64,000 nucleotides of DNA from Dysosmobacter segnis (GTDB lineage Bacteria; Bacillota; Clostridia; Oscillospirales; Oscillospiraceae), in assembly GCF_014297285.1 (NCBI RefSeq), contig NZ_JACOQI010000003.1, positions 1-64,000 on the forward strand, in the 5' to 3' direction. Both the position numbers and the translations under genes were made by a program. How positions within the stretch are numbered: position 1 is the first letter of the stretch; each line of letters opens with the position of its first letter. Positions 24,351-33,941 of the stretch are shown one piece after another. A model generated the notes under the pieces. That model was given only the letters and a program-made list of their open reading frames with translations, had not been told where the DNA came from and searched no databases.

Positions 24351-25592
24351 ATGAAGAAGTTTCTTGCGCTGCTCCTGAGTCTCTCTATGGTCCTCGCCCT
24401 TTCCGCCTGCGGCGGCACTAAGAGCGATGATACTACCAAAGCTGACGAGACCAAGACCGATGCTCCCGCCGAGACCGCTACCGACTTTAAGGTCGGCTTC
24501 ATCATGCTCCATGATGAGAACTCCACCTATGACCTGAACTTCATCAACGCTGCTAAGGAAGCCTGCGAAAAGCTGGGCGTGGAGTACAAGATCATCACCA
24601 ACGTTCCCGAGGGTCAGGAGTGCTACGACAAGGCTGCTGAGCTGGCCGATGACGGCTGCAACATCATCTTCGCCGACTCCTTCGGTCACGAGGACTACAT
24701 GATCCAGGCTGCCAAGGAGTTCCCCAATGTGCAGTTCTGCCACTCCACCGGCACCAAGGCTCACACCGAGGGCCTGAGCAATTACCACAACGCCTTCGCC
24801 TCCATCTATGAGGGCCGTTACCTGGCTGGCGTTGCCGCCGGTATGAAGCTCAATGACATGATCGCCAACGGTTACATCACCGAGGATCAGGCCAAGATGG
24901 GCTATGTAGGCGCTTTCACCTATGCCGAGGTTATCTCCGGCTATACCTCCTTCTATCTGGGTGCCAAGTCCGTGTGCCCCTCTGTCACCATGGACGTGAC
25001 CTTCACCGGTTCCTGGTATGACGAGACCGCTGAGAAGGAAGGCGCCAATAAGCTGATCGCCAACGGCTGCGTCCTCATCAGCCAGCACGCTGACTCCATG
25101 GGCGCTCCCACTGCCTGCGAGACCGCCGGCGTTCCCAATGTCTCCTACAACGGCTCCACCCAGGCTGCCTGCCCCAACACTTTCATCGTTTCCTCCCGGA
25201 TCGACTGGGCTCCCTACTATGAGTATGCCATCACCGCTGCTATGAACGGCGAGGCCATCGACGCCGACTGGACCGGCACCCTGGCTACCGGCTCCGTGGT
25301 GCTCACCGATGTCAACACCACCGCTGCCGCTGAGGGCACTCAGGAGGCCATCGACGCTGTGAAGGCCGAGCTGGAGAACGGCACCCGTCACGTCTTTGAC
25401 TGCTCCACCTTCACCGTGAAGGGTGAGACTCTGACCTCCTCCAAGGCTGACGTGGACACCGATCCCAACTACACCCCCGACACCGAGGCCATCGTGGACG
25501 GCTACTTCGCTGAGTCCACCTTCCGTTCCGCTCCCTATTTCGATCTGCAGATCGACGGCATCAACCTGCTGGATACCAACTTCGGCGGCTAA
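24351..25592 (+). CDS. BMP-family nucleoside-binding lipoprotein
   Basis: A 413-aa substrate-binding lipoprotein of a BmpA/PnrA-type ABC importer, which takes up purine or other nucleosides. The signal peptide ends with lipobox LSAC, then a Lys/Thr/Asp-rich linker and the BMP fold (FKVGFIMLHDENSTYDLNFI, later YVGAFTYAEVISGYTSFYLG). It has a strong ribosome site and codon use limited to a few preferred codons, consistent with high expression. It has its own terminator; the ATPase and two permeases follow under a separate promoter. Confidence 0.93.
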   Translation: MKKFLALLLSLSMVLALSACGGTKSDDTTKADETKTDAPAETATDFKVGFIMLHDENSTYDLNFINAAKEACEKLGVEYKIITNVPEGQECYDKAAELADDGCNIIFADSFGHEDYMIQAAKEFPNVQFCHSTGTKAHTEGLSNYHNAFASIYEGRYLAGVAAGMKLNDMIANGYITEDQAKMGYVGAFTYAEVISGYTSFYLGAKSVCPSVTMDVTFTGSWYDETAEKEGANKLIANGCVLISQHADSMGAPTACETAGVPNVSYNGSTQAACPNTFIVSSRIDWAPYYEYAITAAMNGEAIDADWTGTLATGSVVLTDVNTTAAAEGTQEAIDAVKAELENGTRHVFDCSTFTVKGETLTSSKADVDTDPNYTPDTEAIVDGYFAESTFRSAPYFDLQIDGINLLDTNFGG

Positions 25593-25611
25593 TCGCTTCT
25601 CGATCCCAAAC

Positions 25612-25638
25612 AGCCGGACTGCCTGAGGCAGTCCGGCT
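25612..25638 (+). terminator. Intrinsic terminator after BMP gene
   Basis: A perfect 12-bp stem (25612-25623 with 25627-25638), a 3-nt loop and a T-rich tail. Confidence 0.85.
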
Positions 25639-25696
25639 TTCCTTTTCCACCGCTCCGGTTTTCCCGGATTTTTTCCCGTCAGGCCTGTACTTTGAA

Positions 25697-25725
25697 TTTA
25701 CAAGCCGCCGGGTGTATGCTATAAT
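25697..25725 (+). promoter_or_regulatory. Promoter of nucleoside ABC operon
   Basis: TTTACA (25697-25702), 17 bp, TATAAT (25720-25725). It allows the ATPase/permease genes to be expressed apart from the BMP gene. Confidence 0.7.
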
Positions 25726-25793
25726 TATCCATATCGAACGATCCGGCGCGGGACTGTGCTTACTCCCCCGCCGCTGAAGAAAGGGTGACTGCC

Positions 25794-27326
25794 TTGGCTC
25801 CTGCGTGTGCGGTAAAAATGGAAAACGTAACGAAGCGGTTCGGCAAGGTCGTGGCGAACAACGCCATCAATCTGGAACTGCGCGAAGGCGAGATCCTGTC
25901 TCTGCTGGGTGAAAACGGCAGCGGCAAGACCACGCTGATGAATATGCTTTCCGGCATCTACTTTCCCGATGAGGGACAGATCTATATTCACGGCAAGCCT
26001 GTGACCATCGCCTCCCCCAAAGACGCGTTCAACTACGGCATCGGCATGATCCATCAGCATTTCAAGCTGGTGGATGTGTTCACTGCCACGGAGAACATCG
26101 TTCTGGGTCTGGAGGGCAAGCTGGACTTGACCGAGGCCGGCAAGAAAGTCAAGGAGATCTGCGATAAGTACGGCTTTGACATCGACCCCAACCAGAAGAT
26201 CTACGATATGTCCGTTTCCCAGAAGCAGACGGTGGAGATCGTCAAGGTGCTGTTCCGGGGCGCGGATATTCTGATCCTGGACGAGCCTACCGCCGTCCTG
26301 ACGCCGCAGGAGACGGACAAGCTGTTCCAGATCATGCGGAACATGAAGGCGGACGGCAAGTCCCTCATCATTATCACCCACAAGCTCCACGAGGTGCTGG
26401 ATGTCTCCGACCGGGTGGCGGTGCTCCGCAAGGGCGAGTATATCGGCGATGTGGCCACCAAGGACGCTGACCAGCAGTCCCTGACGGATATGATGGTGGG
26501 CCACAGTGTCAGCCTGAATATCGACCGGCCTGACCCGGTGAACGTAACGCCTCGTCTGGTGCTGGACGGCTTGACGGTGTTCGACGAGCTGGGCGTCAAG
26601 CGTCTGGACAATGTGAGCTTTACCGTCAACGCCGGCGAGGTGCTGGGCGTGGCCGGCGTGGCCGGCAGCGGCCAGCGGGAGCTGCTGGAATCCATTGCGG
26701 GCCTCTACCCCATCGCCTCCGGCAGCGTGACCTATTACGATCCCGCCGACGGCAAGACGAAAAATCTGGTGGGCATGGACCCCATGGACATCCGCAAGAG
26801 CGGCATTGCCATGTCCTTCGTCCCGGAGGACCGGCTGGGCATGGGTCTGGTCGGCTCCATGGGTATGACCGGCAACATGATGCTCCGCTCCTGGCGGAAG
26901 GGTCACGGTGTTTTCCTGAACCGGAAGGACCCGGAGGATCTGGCCCAGCGCATCTGGCAGGAGCTGGAGGTCGTGACCCCCAGCACCAGCTTCCCGGTGC
27001 GCCGGATGTCCGGCGGCAACGTTCAGAAGGTGCTGGTGGGCCGTGAGATCGCGCAGGCCCCCGCCGTTCTGATGACGGCCTACGCCGTCCGCGGTCTGGA
27101 TATCAACACATCCTACACCATTTACAACCTGCTGACGGAGCAGAAAATGAAGGGCATCGCCGTGATGTATGTGGGCGAGGATCTGGACGTGCTGCTGGAG
27201 CTGTGCGACCGGATCGTGGTCCTCTGCGGCGGTCAGGTGTCCGGCGTGGTGGACGCCCGCACTGCCGACAAGCGGCAGATCGGTGCGCTGATGACCCGCA
27301 TGGAGGGAGGCAAGACAGATGAATAA
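25794..27326 (+). CDS. Nucleoside ABC transporter ATPase (two NBDs)
   Basis: An about 510-aa ATPase with two ABC domains fused, as in YufO/NupO. Domain 1 has Walker A GENGSGKTTL near residue 40, signature-like MSVSQKQ and Walker B ILILDEPTAV. Domain 2 starts near residue 250 and is degenerate: GVAGSGQRELL replaces Walker A, and VLMTAYAVRGLDIN stands where a Walker B/D-loop is expected. TTG 25794 is preferred because AGAAAGGGTGA ends 5 bp upstream; GTG 25785 overlaps that site. Its 3' end overlaps the permease gene by 8 bp. Confidence 0.93.
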   Translation: MAPACAVKMENVTKRFGKVVANNAINLELREGEILSLLGENGSGKTTLMNMLSGIYFPDEGQIYIHGKPVTIASPKDAFNYGIGMIHQHFKLVDVFTATENIVLGLEGKLDLTEAGKKVKEICDKYGFDIDPNQKIYDMSVSQKQTVEIVKVLFRGADILILDEPTAVLTPQETDKLFQIMRNMKADGKSLIIITHKLHEVLDVSDRVAVLRKGEYIGDVATKDADQQSLTDMMVGHSVSLNIDRPDPVNVTPRLVLDGLTVFDELGVKRLDNVSFTVNAGEVLGVAGVAGSGQRELLESIAGLYPIASGSVTYYDPADGKTKNLVGMDPMDIRKSGIAMSFVPEDRLGMGLVGSMGMTGNMMLRSWRKGHGVFLNRKDPEDLAQRIWQELEVVTPSTSFPVRRMSGGNVQKVLVGREIAQAPAVLMTAYAVRGLDINTSYTIYNLLTEQKMKGIAVMYVGEDLDVLLELCDRIVVLCGGQVSGVVDARTADKRQIGALMTRMEGGKTDE

Positions 27327-28413
27327 AAAGCAATCTCTGTTCCACATCGCCAAGCGGGACACCCTGCCCTGGTACAAGAGCTTCGCCATCCGGGGCTGTG
27401 CCATTCTGCTGGCTCTGGTGGTCTGCGCGGTGGTCACTATGCTGCTGACCGGCGAAAACCCTGTCAATATTTTTGCCACGATCTTCAAAGGTGCCTTCGG
27501 CTCCGCCCGAAAGTCCTGGGTCACCTTCCAGAACCTGGCGGTCCTGCTGGGTATTTCTCTGGCGGTGACGCCCGCCTTCAAAATGCGCTTTTGGAACATC
27601 GGCGCCGAGGGTCAGGTGCTCATTGGCTGTCTGGCCACGGCTGCCTGCATGATCTGTCTGGCTGACAAGCTCCCCAACGCAGTGCTGATCCTGGTCTCTC
27701 TGGCCGCGGCACTGGCTGCGGGCGCTCTCTGGGGCTTCCTCCCCGCCTTCTTCAAGGCCAAGTGGAACACCAATGAAACGCTGTTCACCCTGATGATGAA
27801 CTACATCGCCACCCAGCTTGCGGCCTTCTTCATCATCGTGTGGGAGGTCCCCAAGGGCGCCGGTAAGATCGGCATCATCAACCAGGGCACGGAGGCTGGC
27901 TGGCTGCCGGTGGTCGGCGGTCAGAAATACCTGCTGGTGATCCTTGTGGTGGCGGTGCTCACCGTGTTCATGTACATCTATCTTAATTACAGCAAGCATG
28001 GCTATGAGATCGCCGTGGTGGGTGAAAGCCAGCGAACTGCCAGCTATGCAGGCATCAAAGTGGAACGGGTCATCGTCCGCACCATGGTGCTCTCCGGCGC
28101 GGTATGCGGCCTCATGGGTCTGCTGCTCACTGCCGGTACGGACCACACCCTCACTACCACCATCGTGGGCGGCCGTGGCTTCACCGCCGTCATGGTATCG
28201 TGGATGGCGAAATTCAACCCCATCATCATGATCTTCACCAGCCTGCTGCTGGTGGTGCTGGGCCGGGGCGCCAGCGAGATCTCCAGTACCTTCGGCCTGA
28301 ATCAGTCCTTCTCGGACATTCTCACCGGCATTATCCTGTTTTTCATCATCGGCAGCGAGTTTTTCATCACCTATCAGGTCAGCCTGCGCAAGAGCGGAAA
28401 GAAGGAGGCATAA
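27319..28413 (+). CDS. Nucleoside ABC transporter permease 1
   Basis: A 364-aa permease of the YufP/NupP type with about eight membrane spans. The segments LLGISLAVTPAFKMRFWNIG-AEGQ and KYSKHGYEIAVVGESQRTA-like NYSKHGYEIAVVGES are hallmarks of this branched-chain/BMP permease family. It overlaps the ATPase gene and is 3 bp from permease 2, so the three are translated as one operon. Confidence 0.93.
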   Translation: MNKKQSLFHIAKRDTLPWYKSFAIRGCAILLALVVCAVVTMLLTGENPVNIFATIFKGAFGSARKSWVTFQNLAVLLGISLAVTPAFKMRFWNIGAEGQVLIGCLATAACMICLADKLPNAVLILVSLAAALAAGALWGFLPAFFKAKWNTNETLFTLMMNYIATQLAAFFIIVWEVPKGAGKIGIINQGTEAGWLPVVGGQKYLLVILVVAVLTVFMYIYLNYSKHGYEIAVVGESQRTASYAGIKVERVIVRTMVLSGAVCGLMGLLLTAGTDHTLTTTIVGGRGFTAVMVSWMAKFNPIIMIFTSLLLVVLGRGASEISSTFGLNQSFSDILTGIILFFIIGSEFFITYQVSLRKSGKKEA

Positions 28414-28416
28414 GCT

Positions 28417-29412
28417 ATGTTTTTTGATTTTGCATCGTTCCTTCCCCGGGCCGTGATGCAGGGCATCCCCCTGCTGTACGGCAGCACCGGCGAGATCCTG
28501 ACGGAGAAATCCGGCAACCTGAATCTGGGCATCCCCGGCATCATGTATGTGGGCGGCATCTGCGGCGTTGTGGGCGCGTTTTTCTATGAACAGGCGGTCC
28601 CGGCGGCGGAGATGAACGGTATTCTGGCCATCGGCATCCCTATGGTGTGCTCCCTGCTGGGCTCTCTGCTGATGGGTCTGCTGTACTGCCTTCTGACGGT
28701 GACCCTCCGGGCCAACCAGAACGTGACCGGCCTTGCCATGACCACCTTCGGCGTGGGCATCGGCAACTTCTTCGGTGGCTCTCTCATCAAGCTGACGGGC
28801 AGCGAGGTCCCCTCCATCGCCCTTTCCACCACCAGCGCCTATTTCAGCAAATCCCTCCCCTTCGCCGCCAAATGCGGCTGGTTTGGTCAGATATTCCTGT
28901 CCTATGGATTCCTGGCGTATCTGGCTATTCTGCTGGCGCTGCTGGCCTCCTACTTCCTCAAGCACACCCGTCCCGGACTGCATCTCCGGGCCGTGGGTGA
29001 GAGCGCATCCACGGCGGACGCCGCCGGCATCAACGTCACCAAGTACAAGTATCTGGCTACCTGCATCGGCAGTATGATCGCGGGTCTCGGCGGACTGTAC
29101 TATGTGATGGACTACGCCTCCGGCGTCTGGTCCAACAATGCCTTCGGTGACCGCGGCTGGCTGGCCATCGCACTGGTGATCTTCACCATCTGGCGGCCCA
29201 ACGTCAGCGTGCTGGCTTCCATCCTGTTCGGCGGGTTTTACATCCTGTATCTCTACATTCCCACCGGCACCAACCTGGCCATCAAGGAGCTTTACAAGAT
29301 GCTCCCCTATGTGGTAACGCTGGCGGTGCTCATCATCGTTTCCCTGCGGAAAAAGCGGGAGGATCAGCCCCCCGCCTCTCTGGGTCTCAGCTTCTTCCGG
29401 GAAGAACGCTGA
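28417..29412 (+). CDS. Nucleoside ABC transporter permease 2
   Basis: A 331-aa permease of the YufQ/NupQ type, partner of permease 1. The N-terminal LLYGSTGEILTEKSGNLNLG and the later HTRPGLHLRAVGESASTADA segment are conserved in the family. It has about eight spans. A strong terminator follows 10 bp after the stop, ending the operon. Confidence 0.93.
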   Translation: MFFDFASFLPRAVMQGIPLLYGSTGEILTEKSGNLNLGIPGIMYVGGICGVVGAFFYEQAVPAAEMNGILAIGIPMVCSLLGSLLMGLLYCLLTVTLRANQNVTGLAMTTFGVGIGNFFGGSLIKLTGSEVPSIALSTTSAYFSKSLPFAAKCGWFGQIFLSYGFLAYLAILLALLASYFLKHTRPGLHLRAVGESASTADAAGINVTKYKYLATCIGSMIAGLGGLYYVMDYASGVWSNNAFGDRGWLAIALVIFTIWRPNVSVLASILFGGFYILYLYIPTGTNLAIKELYKMLPYVVTLAVLIIVSLRKKREDQPPASLGLSFFREER

Positions 29413-29422
29413 CCAAACCTAC

Positions 29423-29456
29423 ACCGGCTCTCCGCTTTCGGAGGGCCGGTTTTTTC
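29423..29456 (+). terminator. Intrinsic terminator of nucleoside ABC operon
   Basis: A 12-bp stem with one G-T pair (29423-29434 with 29439-29450) followed by a T-run. Confidence 0.85.
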
Positions 29457-29479
29457 GTTGGCAGCCGAACAGATAAACC

Positions 29480-29515
29480 AAGCCCGGCCTCCGGAATATT
29501 CCGAAAGCCGGGCTT
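29480..29515. terminator. Hairpin downstream of dnaE
   Basis: A 9-bp stem AAGCCCGGC / GCCGGGCTT around a second small inverted repeat (TCCGGAATATTCCGA). It lies in the convergent space after the dnaE stop. The T-run is on the plus side. Confidence 0.55.
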
Positions 29516-29531
29516 TTGGGATCTTTGGCTA

Positions 29532-32500
29532 TTATTTGACAACCACATTTTCGTGACCCAGCGTCTCCTGAGCTTCCTGCACCAGCGCCGGATGCAGCAG
29601 CGCCTGAGTGGCGTAGACCTTTCGGGTGTCCGCCATGACCATTTTCACCACGCTTTTGCCGGGGAACATCTGGAACACCAGCTTCATGTGGCGGATGGCG
29701 GGATCGTCGATGCTGGGGAATTTCAGGAACAGGGTCTCCCCCGCTGCCGTTTTCTGCTTGGGCTGGGGTTCCGGAATGCCGCCCTCCACCGTGGACAGAG
29801 GGTAAATGGAGTCGCACATGATCTGGGGGGCCTTTTCGTCCCGGACGGACAGCCGCCCCTTTACCACCACTGCCTGATTTTCCTTCATGTAAGCACCGCA
29901 GGTCTCAAGCACCCGGCTGAAGCACAGCAGTTCCATGGAGGCGGTGTCGTCCTCCACCATGACATAGGCCATGAGGCTGTTGTTCTTGGTGGTTTTCGTC
30001 TTGCTGGAGGTAATGACCCCGGCGATGGTGACCCGCTGGCCGTCGGCAAAGCGCTCCGGACCGTTTTCCCGGGAAAAGTCCTCGATAATTGAAACGATGG
30101 TGGGAGCGTGGAGCTTCCGCACAGCGTCCCGATAATGGTCCATAGGGTGACCGGAGAGGTACAGTCCAGTGGTGGCCTTCTCCATGGTCATCAGTTCCTC
30201 CGGTGTATACTCCGGAATATCAGGCAAGGGAATTTCCTTTACGGAGTCTGATTTTTCATCATTGTCGGCGGCCATGGAGAAGAAGTCCATCTGTCCCTCC
30301 ACGTTATCCCGCTGCTGGGCCGCCACGGAGTCCATCACCGACTCATAAACCTTGATAAGCTGGGAACGTCTGGCACCCATGGAGTCAAAGGCACCGGAAC
30401 GGATCAGATTTTCCACCGCCCGCTTGTTCATTTCGCTGCCGTTCATGCGGCTGCAAAAATCGTACAGGGATGTAAAGTCGCCACCGGTCTCCCGCTCCCG
30501 CATCACTGCCTGAATGAAGCCCCGGCCGATGTTCTTGATGGCCACCAGTCCGAACCGGATGCCTCCCTCCTCCACCGTGAACCGGTCGGCGGAGCGGTTG
30601 ATGTCCGGCGGCAGCAGGGCGATGCCGCATTCCCGGCACTCACCGATGTAGCCGGAAACCTTGTCGGAGTTATCCAGCACGCTGGTCAGCAGCGCTGCCA
30701 TGTACTCCCGTGGGAAATGGCATTTGAAGTACGCTGTCTGATAGGCCACCACCGCATAGGAAACGGCGTGGGCCTTATTGAATGCGTAATTGGCGAAGGC
30801 GAAGATCTCATCGTAGATTTTTTCGGCCGCGGCGGGATCGATGCCGTTGGCCACGCAGCCCTTAATGTTGCGGGCGGGGTCGCCGTGGAGGAACGCCTCC
30901 CGCTCCTTGGCCACGTCCTTGGCCTTCTTCTTGCTCATGGCACGGCGGAGCATATCCGCCTGTCCCAGCGTGTACCCGGCAAGCTGCTGGAAGATCTGGA
31001 TGACCTGCTCCTGATAGACGATACAGCCATAGGTGATGGACAAGATCGGCTCCAGCTCCGGGATGATGTAGCTGACCTTGCTGGGGTCATGCTTGCAGGC
31101 GATGAACTTGGGAATAGAATCCATGGGGCCGGGACGGTACAGGGCGATGATGGCGGTGATGTCCTCAATGCTCTGGGGCTTCAGACCTACGCAGACGCCG
31201 GTCATGCCGGTGGATTCCATCTGGAACACACCGTTGGTTTTGCCGTCGGAGAGCATTTTGTAGGTCTCCGGGTCCCCCTCCGGGATGTCATCCAAGGTGA
31301 AGTCCGGCTGCCGGGTCTGCACCATTTTCACGGCATCGTCCAACACCGTCAGGTTCCGCAGGCCCAAGAAGTCCATTTTCAGCAGGCCCAGCTCTTCCAG
31401 CGTGGTCATGATATACTGGCAGACCACGGATTCGTCATTTTTCGCCAGGGGTACATATTCGTACACCGGCTTCCGGGTGATGACCACGCCGGCGGCGTGG
31501 GTGGAGGCGTGGCGGGGCATTCCCTCCAGTGCCCTGGCGGTGTCGATGAGCTTTTTTACCTGCTCGTCGGCCTCATAGAGGTCGCTGAGCTGCTTGCTGA
31601 GCCGCAGCGCGTCATTCAGGGTGATGTGCAGGGTGTTGGGCACCAGCTTGGCGATGACGTCCACATCGGCGTAGGGCATATTCAGCACCCGGCCCACATC
31701 CCGGATCACGCCCCGGGCGGCCATGGTGCCGAAGGTGACGATCTGAGCCACATGGTCATCGCCGTACTTGCGGCGGACGTAGTCCACCACCTCTCCCCGG
31801 CGGGTATCGCCGAAGTCCATATCGATATCCGGCATGCTCACCCGCTCCGGGTTCAGGAACCGCTCAAAGTACAAACTGTACTTCATGGGGTCGATATCGG
31901 TGATGCTGAGGCAGTAGCTGACCATGGACCCCGCCGCGCTGCCGCGGCCCGGTCCCACCGGGATACCCACGCTTTTGGCGTAGCGCACGAAGTCGGATAC
32001 GATGAGGAAATAGTCGGTAAAGCCCATTTTCTCGATCATGTCCTGCTCGTATTTCAGCTGGCCCCGGTATTTGTCATCATCGCCGTACCGGGCCTTGTAG
32101 CCCTCGTCGCACAGCTCTTTCAGATAGGAAAAGCTATCATACCCCTCCGGCAGCTTGAATTCCGGCAGGTGGTACTTACCGAAGGTAAATTCAAGGTTGC
32201 ACATCTCCGTGATCTTCTGGGTGTTTTCCAGTGCGCCCTCGTAGCCCTCGAACAGCGCCGCCATCTCTGCTTCGCTGCGGAGGTAGAAGTTCTGAGGCTC
32301 GTAGCGCATCCGGTTTTCATCGTCCACCGTTTTGCCGGTCTGGATGCACAGCAGGATGTCATGGGCCTCGGCGTCCTCCTTCCGGAGATAGTGGGCGTCA
32401 TTGGTGCAGACCATGGGGATACCGGTCTCCTGATGGATCTTCAGGATAGACTGGTTCACGATCTTCTGATCCCGGATGCCGTGATCCTGCAATTCTAAAT

Positions 32501-33017
32501 AAAACCGATCCGGGCCGAACAACTCCGCCATTTCCAGCGCGTAGGCCTTGGCGTTGTCATACTCCCCGTTCCGCAGGCGGCGGGGGATCTCCCCTGCCAG
32601 ACACGCCGAAAGTGCGATCAGGCCCTTGGAGTGCTCCCGCAAAAGGGCCTGATCGATACGGGGTTTCACATAGAAGCCCTCCGTCCAGGCAAGAGACACC
32701 ATGTAGGAGAGGTTGCGATAGCCCTCCTCGTTTTCGCACAGCAGCACCAGATGGCGGCTCTCGCTGTCGAATTCGTGGACCTTATCGAACCGGGTGCGGC
32801 CCTGAGGGGCCACATAGACCTCGCAGCCGATGATGGGCTTCACGCCCTCCGCCTTGCAGGCCCGATAGAAGTCGATGACGCCGTACATAACACCGTGGTC
32901 CGTGATGGCACAGGCGGTCTGGCCCATAGACTTCACCACCCCCGGCAGCTCCTTGATCTTGCAGAAGCCGTCCAGCAGGCTGAACTCCGTATGCACGTGC
33001 AGATGGGTGAAGGCCAT
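29532..33017 (-). CDS. dnaE: DNA polymerase III subunit alpha DnaE
   Basis: A 1161-aa replicative polymerase of family C. It has an N-terminal PHP domain (HVHTEFSLLDGFCKI), palm with catalytic aspartates in PDIDMDFGD near residue 396 and KMDFLGLRNL near 545, helix-hairpin-helix and C-terminal OB fold (RVTIAGVITSSKTKTTKNN near 990). It lacks an exonuclease. In Firmicutes DnaE extends primers before hand-over to PolC, which is also encoded in this window. Length is complete. Confidence 0.96.
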   Translation of the reverse strand: MAFTHLHVHTEFSLLDGFCKIKELPGVVKSMGQTACAITDHGVMYGVIDFYRACKAEGVKPIIGCEVYVAPQGRTRFDKVHEFDSESRHLVLLCENEEGYRNLSYMVSLAWTEGFYVKPRIDQALLREHSKGLIALSACLAGEIPRRLRNGEYDNAKAYALEMAELFGPDRFYLELQDHGIRDQKIVNQSILKIHQETGIPMVCTNDAHYLRKEDAEAHDILLCIQTGKTVDDENRMRYEPQNFYLRSEAEMAALFEGYEGALENTQKITEMCNLEFTFGKYHLPEFKLPEGYDSFSYLKELCDEGYKARYGDDDKYRGQLKYEQDMIEKMGFTDYFLIVSDFVRYAKSVGIPVGPGRGSAAGSMVSYCLSITDIDPMKYSLYFERFLNPERVSMPDIDMDFGDTRRGEVVDYVRRKYGDDHVAQIVTFGTMAARGVIRDVGRVLNMPYADVDVIAKLVPNTLHITLNDALRLSKQLSDLYEADEQVKKLIDTARALEGMPRHASTHAAGVVITRKPVYEYVPLAKNDESVVCQYIMTTLEELGLLKMDFLGLRNLTVLDDAVKMVQTRQPDFTLDDIPEGDPETYKMLSDGKTNGVFQMESTGMTGVCVGLKPQSIEDITAIIALYRPGPMDSIPKFIACKHDPSKVSYIIPELEPILSITYGCIVYQEQVIQIFQQLAGYTLGQADMLRRAMSKKKAKDVAKEREAFLHGDPARNIKGCVANGIDPAAAEKIYDEIFAFANYAFNKAHAVSYAVVAYQTAYFKCHFPREYMAALLTSVLDNSDKVSGYIGECRECGIALLPPDINRSADRFTVEEGGIRFGLVAIKNIGRGFIQAVMRERETGGDFTSLYDFCSRMNGSEMNKRAVENLIRSGAFDSMGARRSQLIKVYESVMDSVAAQQRDNVEGQMDFFSMAADNDEKSDSVKEIPLPDIPEYTPEELMTMEKATTGLYLSGHPMDHYRDAVRKLHAPTIVSIIEDFSRENGPERFADGQRVTIAGVITSSKTKTTKNNSLMAYVMVEDDTASMELLCFSRVLETCGAYMKENQAVVVKGRLSVRDEKAPQIMCDSIYPLSTVEGGIPEPQPKQKTAAGETLFLKFPSIDDPAIRHMKLVFQMFPGKSVVKMVMADTRKVYATQALLHPALVQEAQETLGHENVVVK

Positions 33018-33111
33018 AGGCCACCTCCTGTTTTCTCTCTTATGTATTTGCCAAATTTGTTTCTATTTCAACTTGTGTAAAGTTGATTTACTATATATCT
33101 TTTGCGTGGAT

Positions 33112-33429
33112 TTAATCGCAGTCATCCAGCGTTTTTCCGCAGTCCGGGCAGAAATGAGGCAGGCTGGACGGCATCCGGCCGCCGGCCATCAGGGAGGCTC
33201 CGCAGTAGGGACAGCGTAGCTTCGAAAAGGCGGTCAGAAGGCTTCCTGCCATGATCAGGATTCCAACACCTGCCGCGATCCAAAGGAATACCGACACATC
33301 GTTTCCCCGCCATGTATAGAAGTGGCCGATCAGATATGCCGCAGTCAGCATGGTCAGCGCGCCGGAAAAGAAAAGCCGTCTGCATATCTTCAACAGCTTG
33401 TGAGGACCAACAGGCTTTTTCTCCTTCAT
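33112..33429 (-). CDS. Small membrane protein with zinc ribbon
   Basis: A 105-aa protein with two predicted membrane spans (about 20-38 and 48-66) followed by a cytosolic zinc-ribbon, CPYCG and CPDCG about 20 residues apart. The basic N-terminus (MKEKKPVGPHKLLKICRRL) fits a cytosolic start. No family is recognised. It lies between dnaE and a C_GCAxxG gene, both on the same strand. Confidence 0.7.
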   Translation of the reverse strand: MKEKKPVGPHKLLKICRRLFFSGALTMLTAAYLIGHFYTWRGNDVSVFLWIAAGVGILIMAGSLLTAFSKLRCPYCGASLMAGGRMPSSLPHFCPDCGKTLDDCD

Positions 33430-33471
33430 AGAGTCAGCGTCCTTTCTGAAAAGCGCTTTCCTTTTCGTGGA

Positions 33472-33909
33472 TCACCGCTCCGCCAGCATCTGCTCCACAA
33501 TCTCGACCGCCGTGGCGATCATAATGTCACAGTGGCCAGTAAGCCCCAGAGCCTTGGCTGCGGGGGTGGTATCGTCCGGGACAAACTTCTTTTGCAGAAG
33601 ATCCGCGCACCGCAGGGCGTCAAACCGCTCCGCGAACCGCTTTTGCAGCTCCTTGGCCTGTCCCACAGACCGCTTTTTGGAGCCGATCACATCCGCCGGG
33701 TCAGCTGGGGTCAGCAGATCCAGCACCATGACGGCGCCGGTCACAGCGCCGCATAGCTCGCCGGTGCCCGCGCCCGCACCGAAGCCGCCGCCCAAGGTCA
33801 GGCATTGCGTCTCCGTCAGTCCGATCACATCCTGAAAAGCCGCCAGAACGCTCTGGCAGCAGTTGAAGCCTTTCTTGTGGTAATCAACCGCTTGTTCACA
33901 CCGATCCAT
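33472..33909 (-). CDS. C_GCAxxG_C_C family redox protein
   Basis: A 145-aa protein with the family's cysteine pattern: FNCCQSVLAAF near residue 15, GAGTGELCGAVTGAVMVL near 48, and a later cysteine at LRCADLLQ. Such proteins are probably metal- or redox-active, but no reaction is assigned. It is the usual size, preceded by AGAGAGAG rather than a strong Shine-Dalgarno, and sits between the zinc-ribbon gene and whiA. Confidence 0.85.
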   Translation of the reverse strand: MDRCEQAVDYHKKGFNCCQSVLAAFQDVIGLTETQCLTLGGGFGAGAGTGELCGAVTGAVMVLDLLTPADPADVIGSKKRSVGQAKELQKRFAERFDALRCADLLQKKFVPDDTTPAAKALGLTGHCDIMIATAVEIVEQMLAER

Positions 33910-33941
33910 AGTTTGCTCTCTCTTTCTTTTTTAAAATCGTA

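Noticed and set aside
25725..27599. 624-aa minus-strand ORF
   Set aside because: Antisense shadow of the nucleoside ATPase gene; His/Gln/Arg-rich composition typical of GC-rich antisense frames.
30717..32498. 593-aa plus-strand ORF
   Set aside because: Antisense of dnaE, whose own frame is fully supported by domain motifs.
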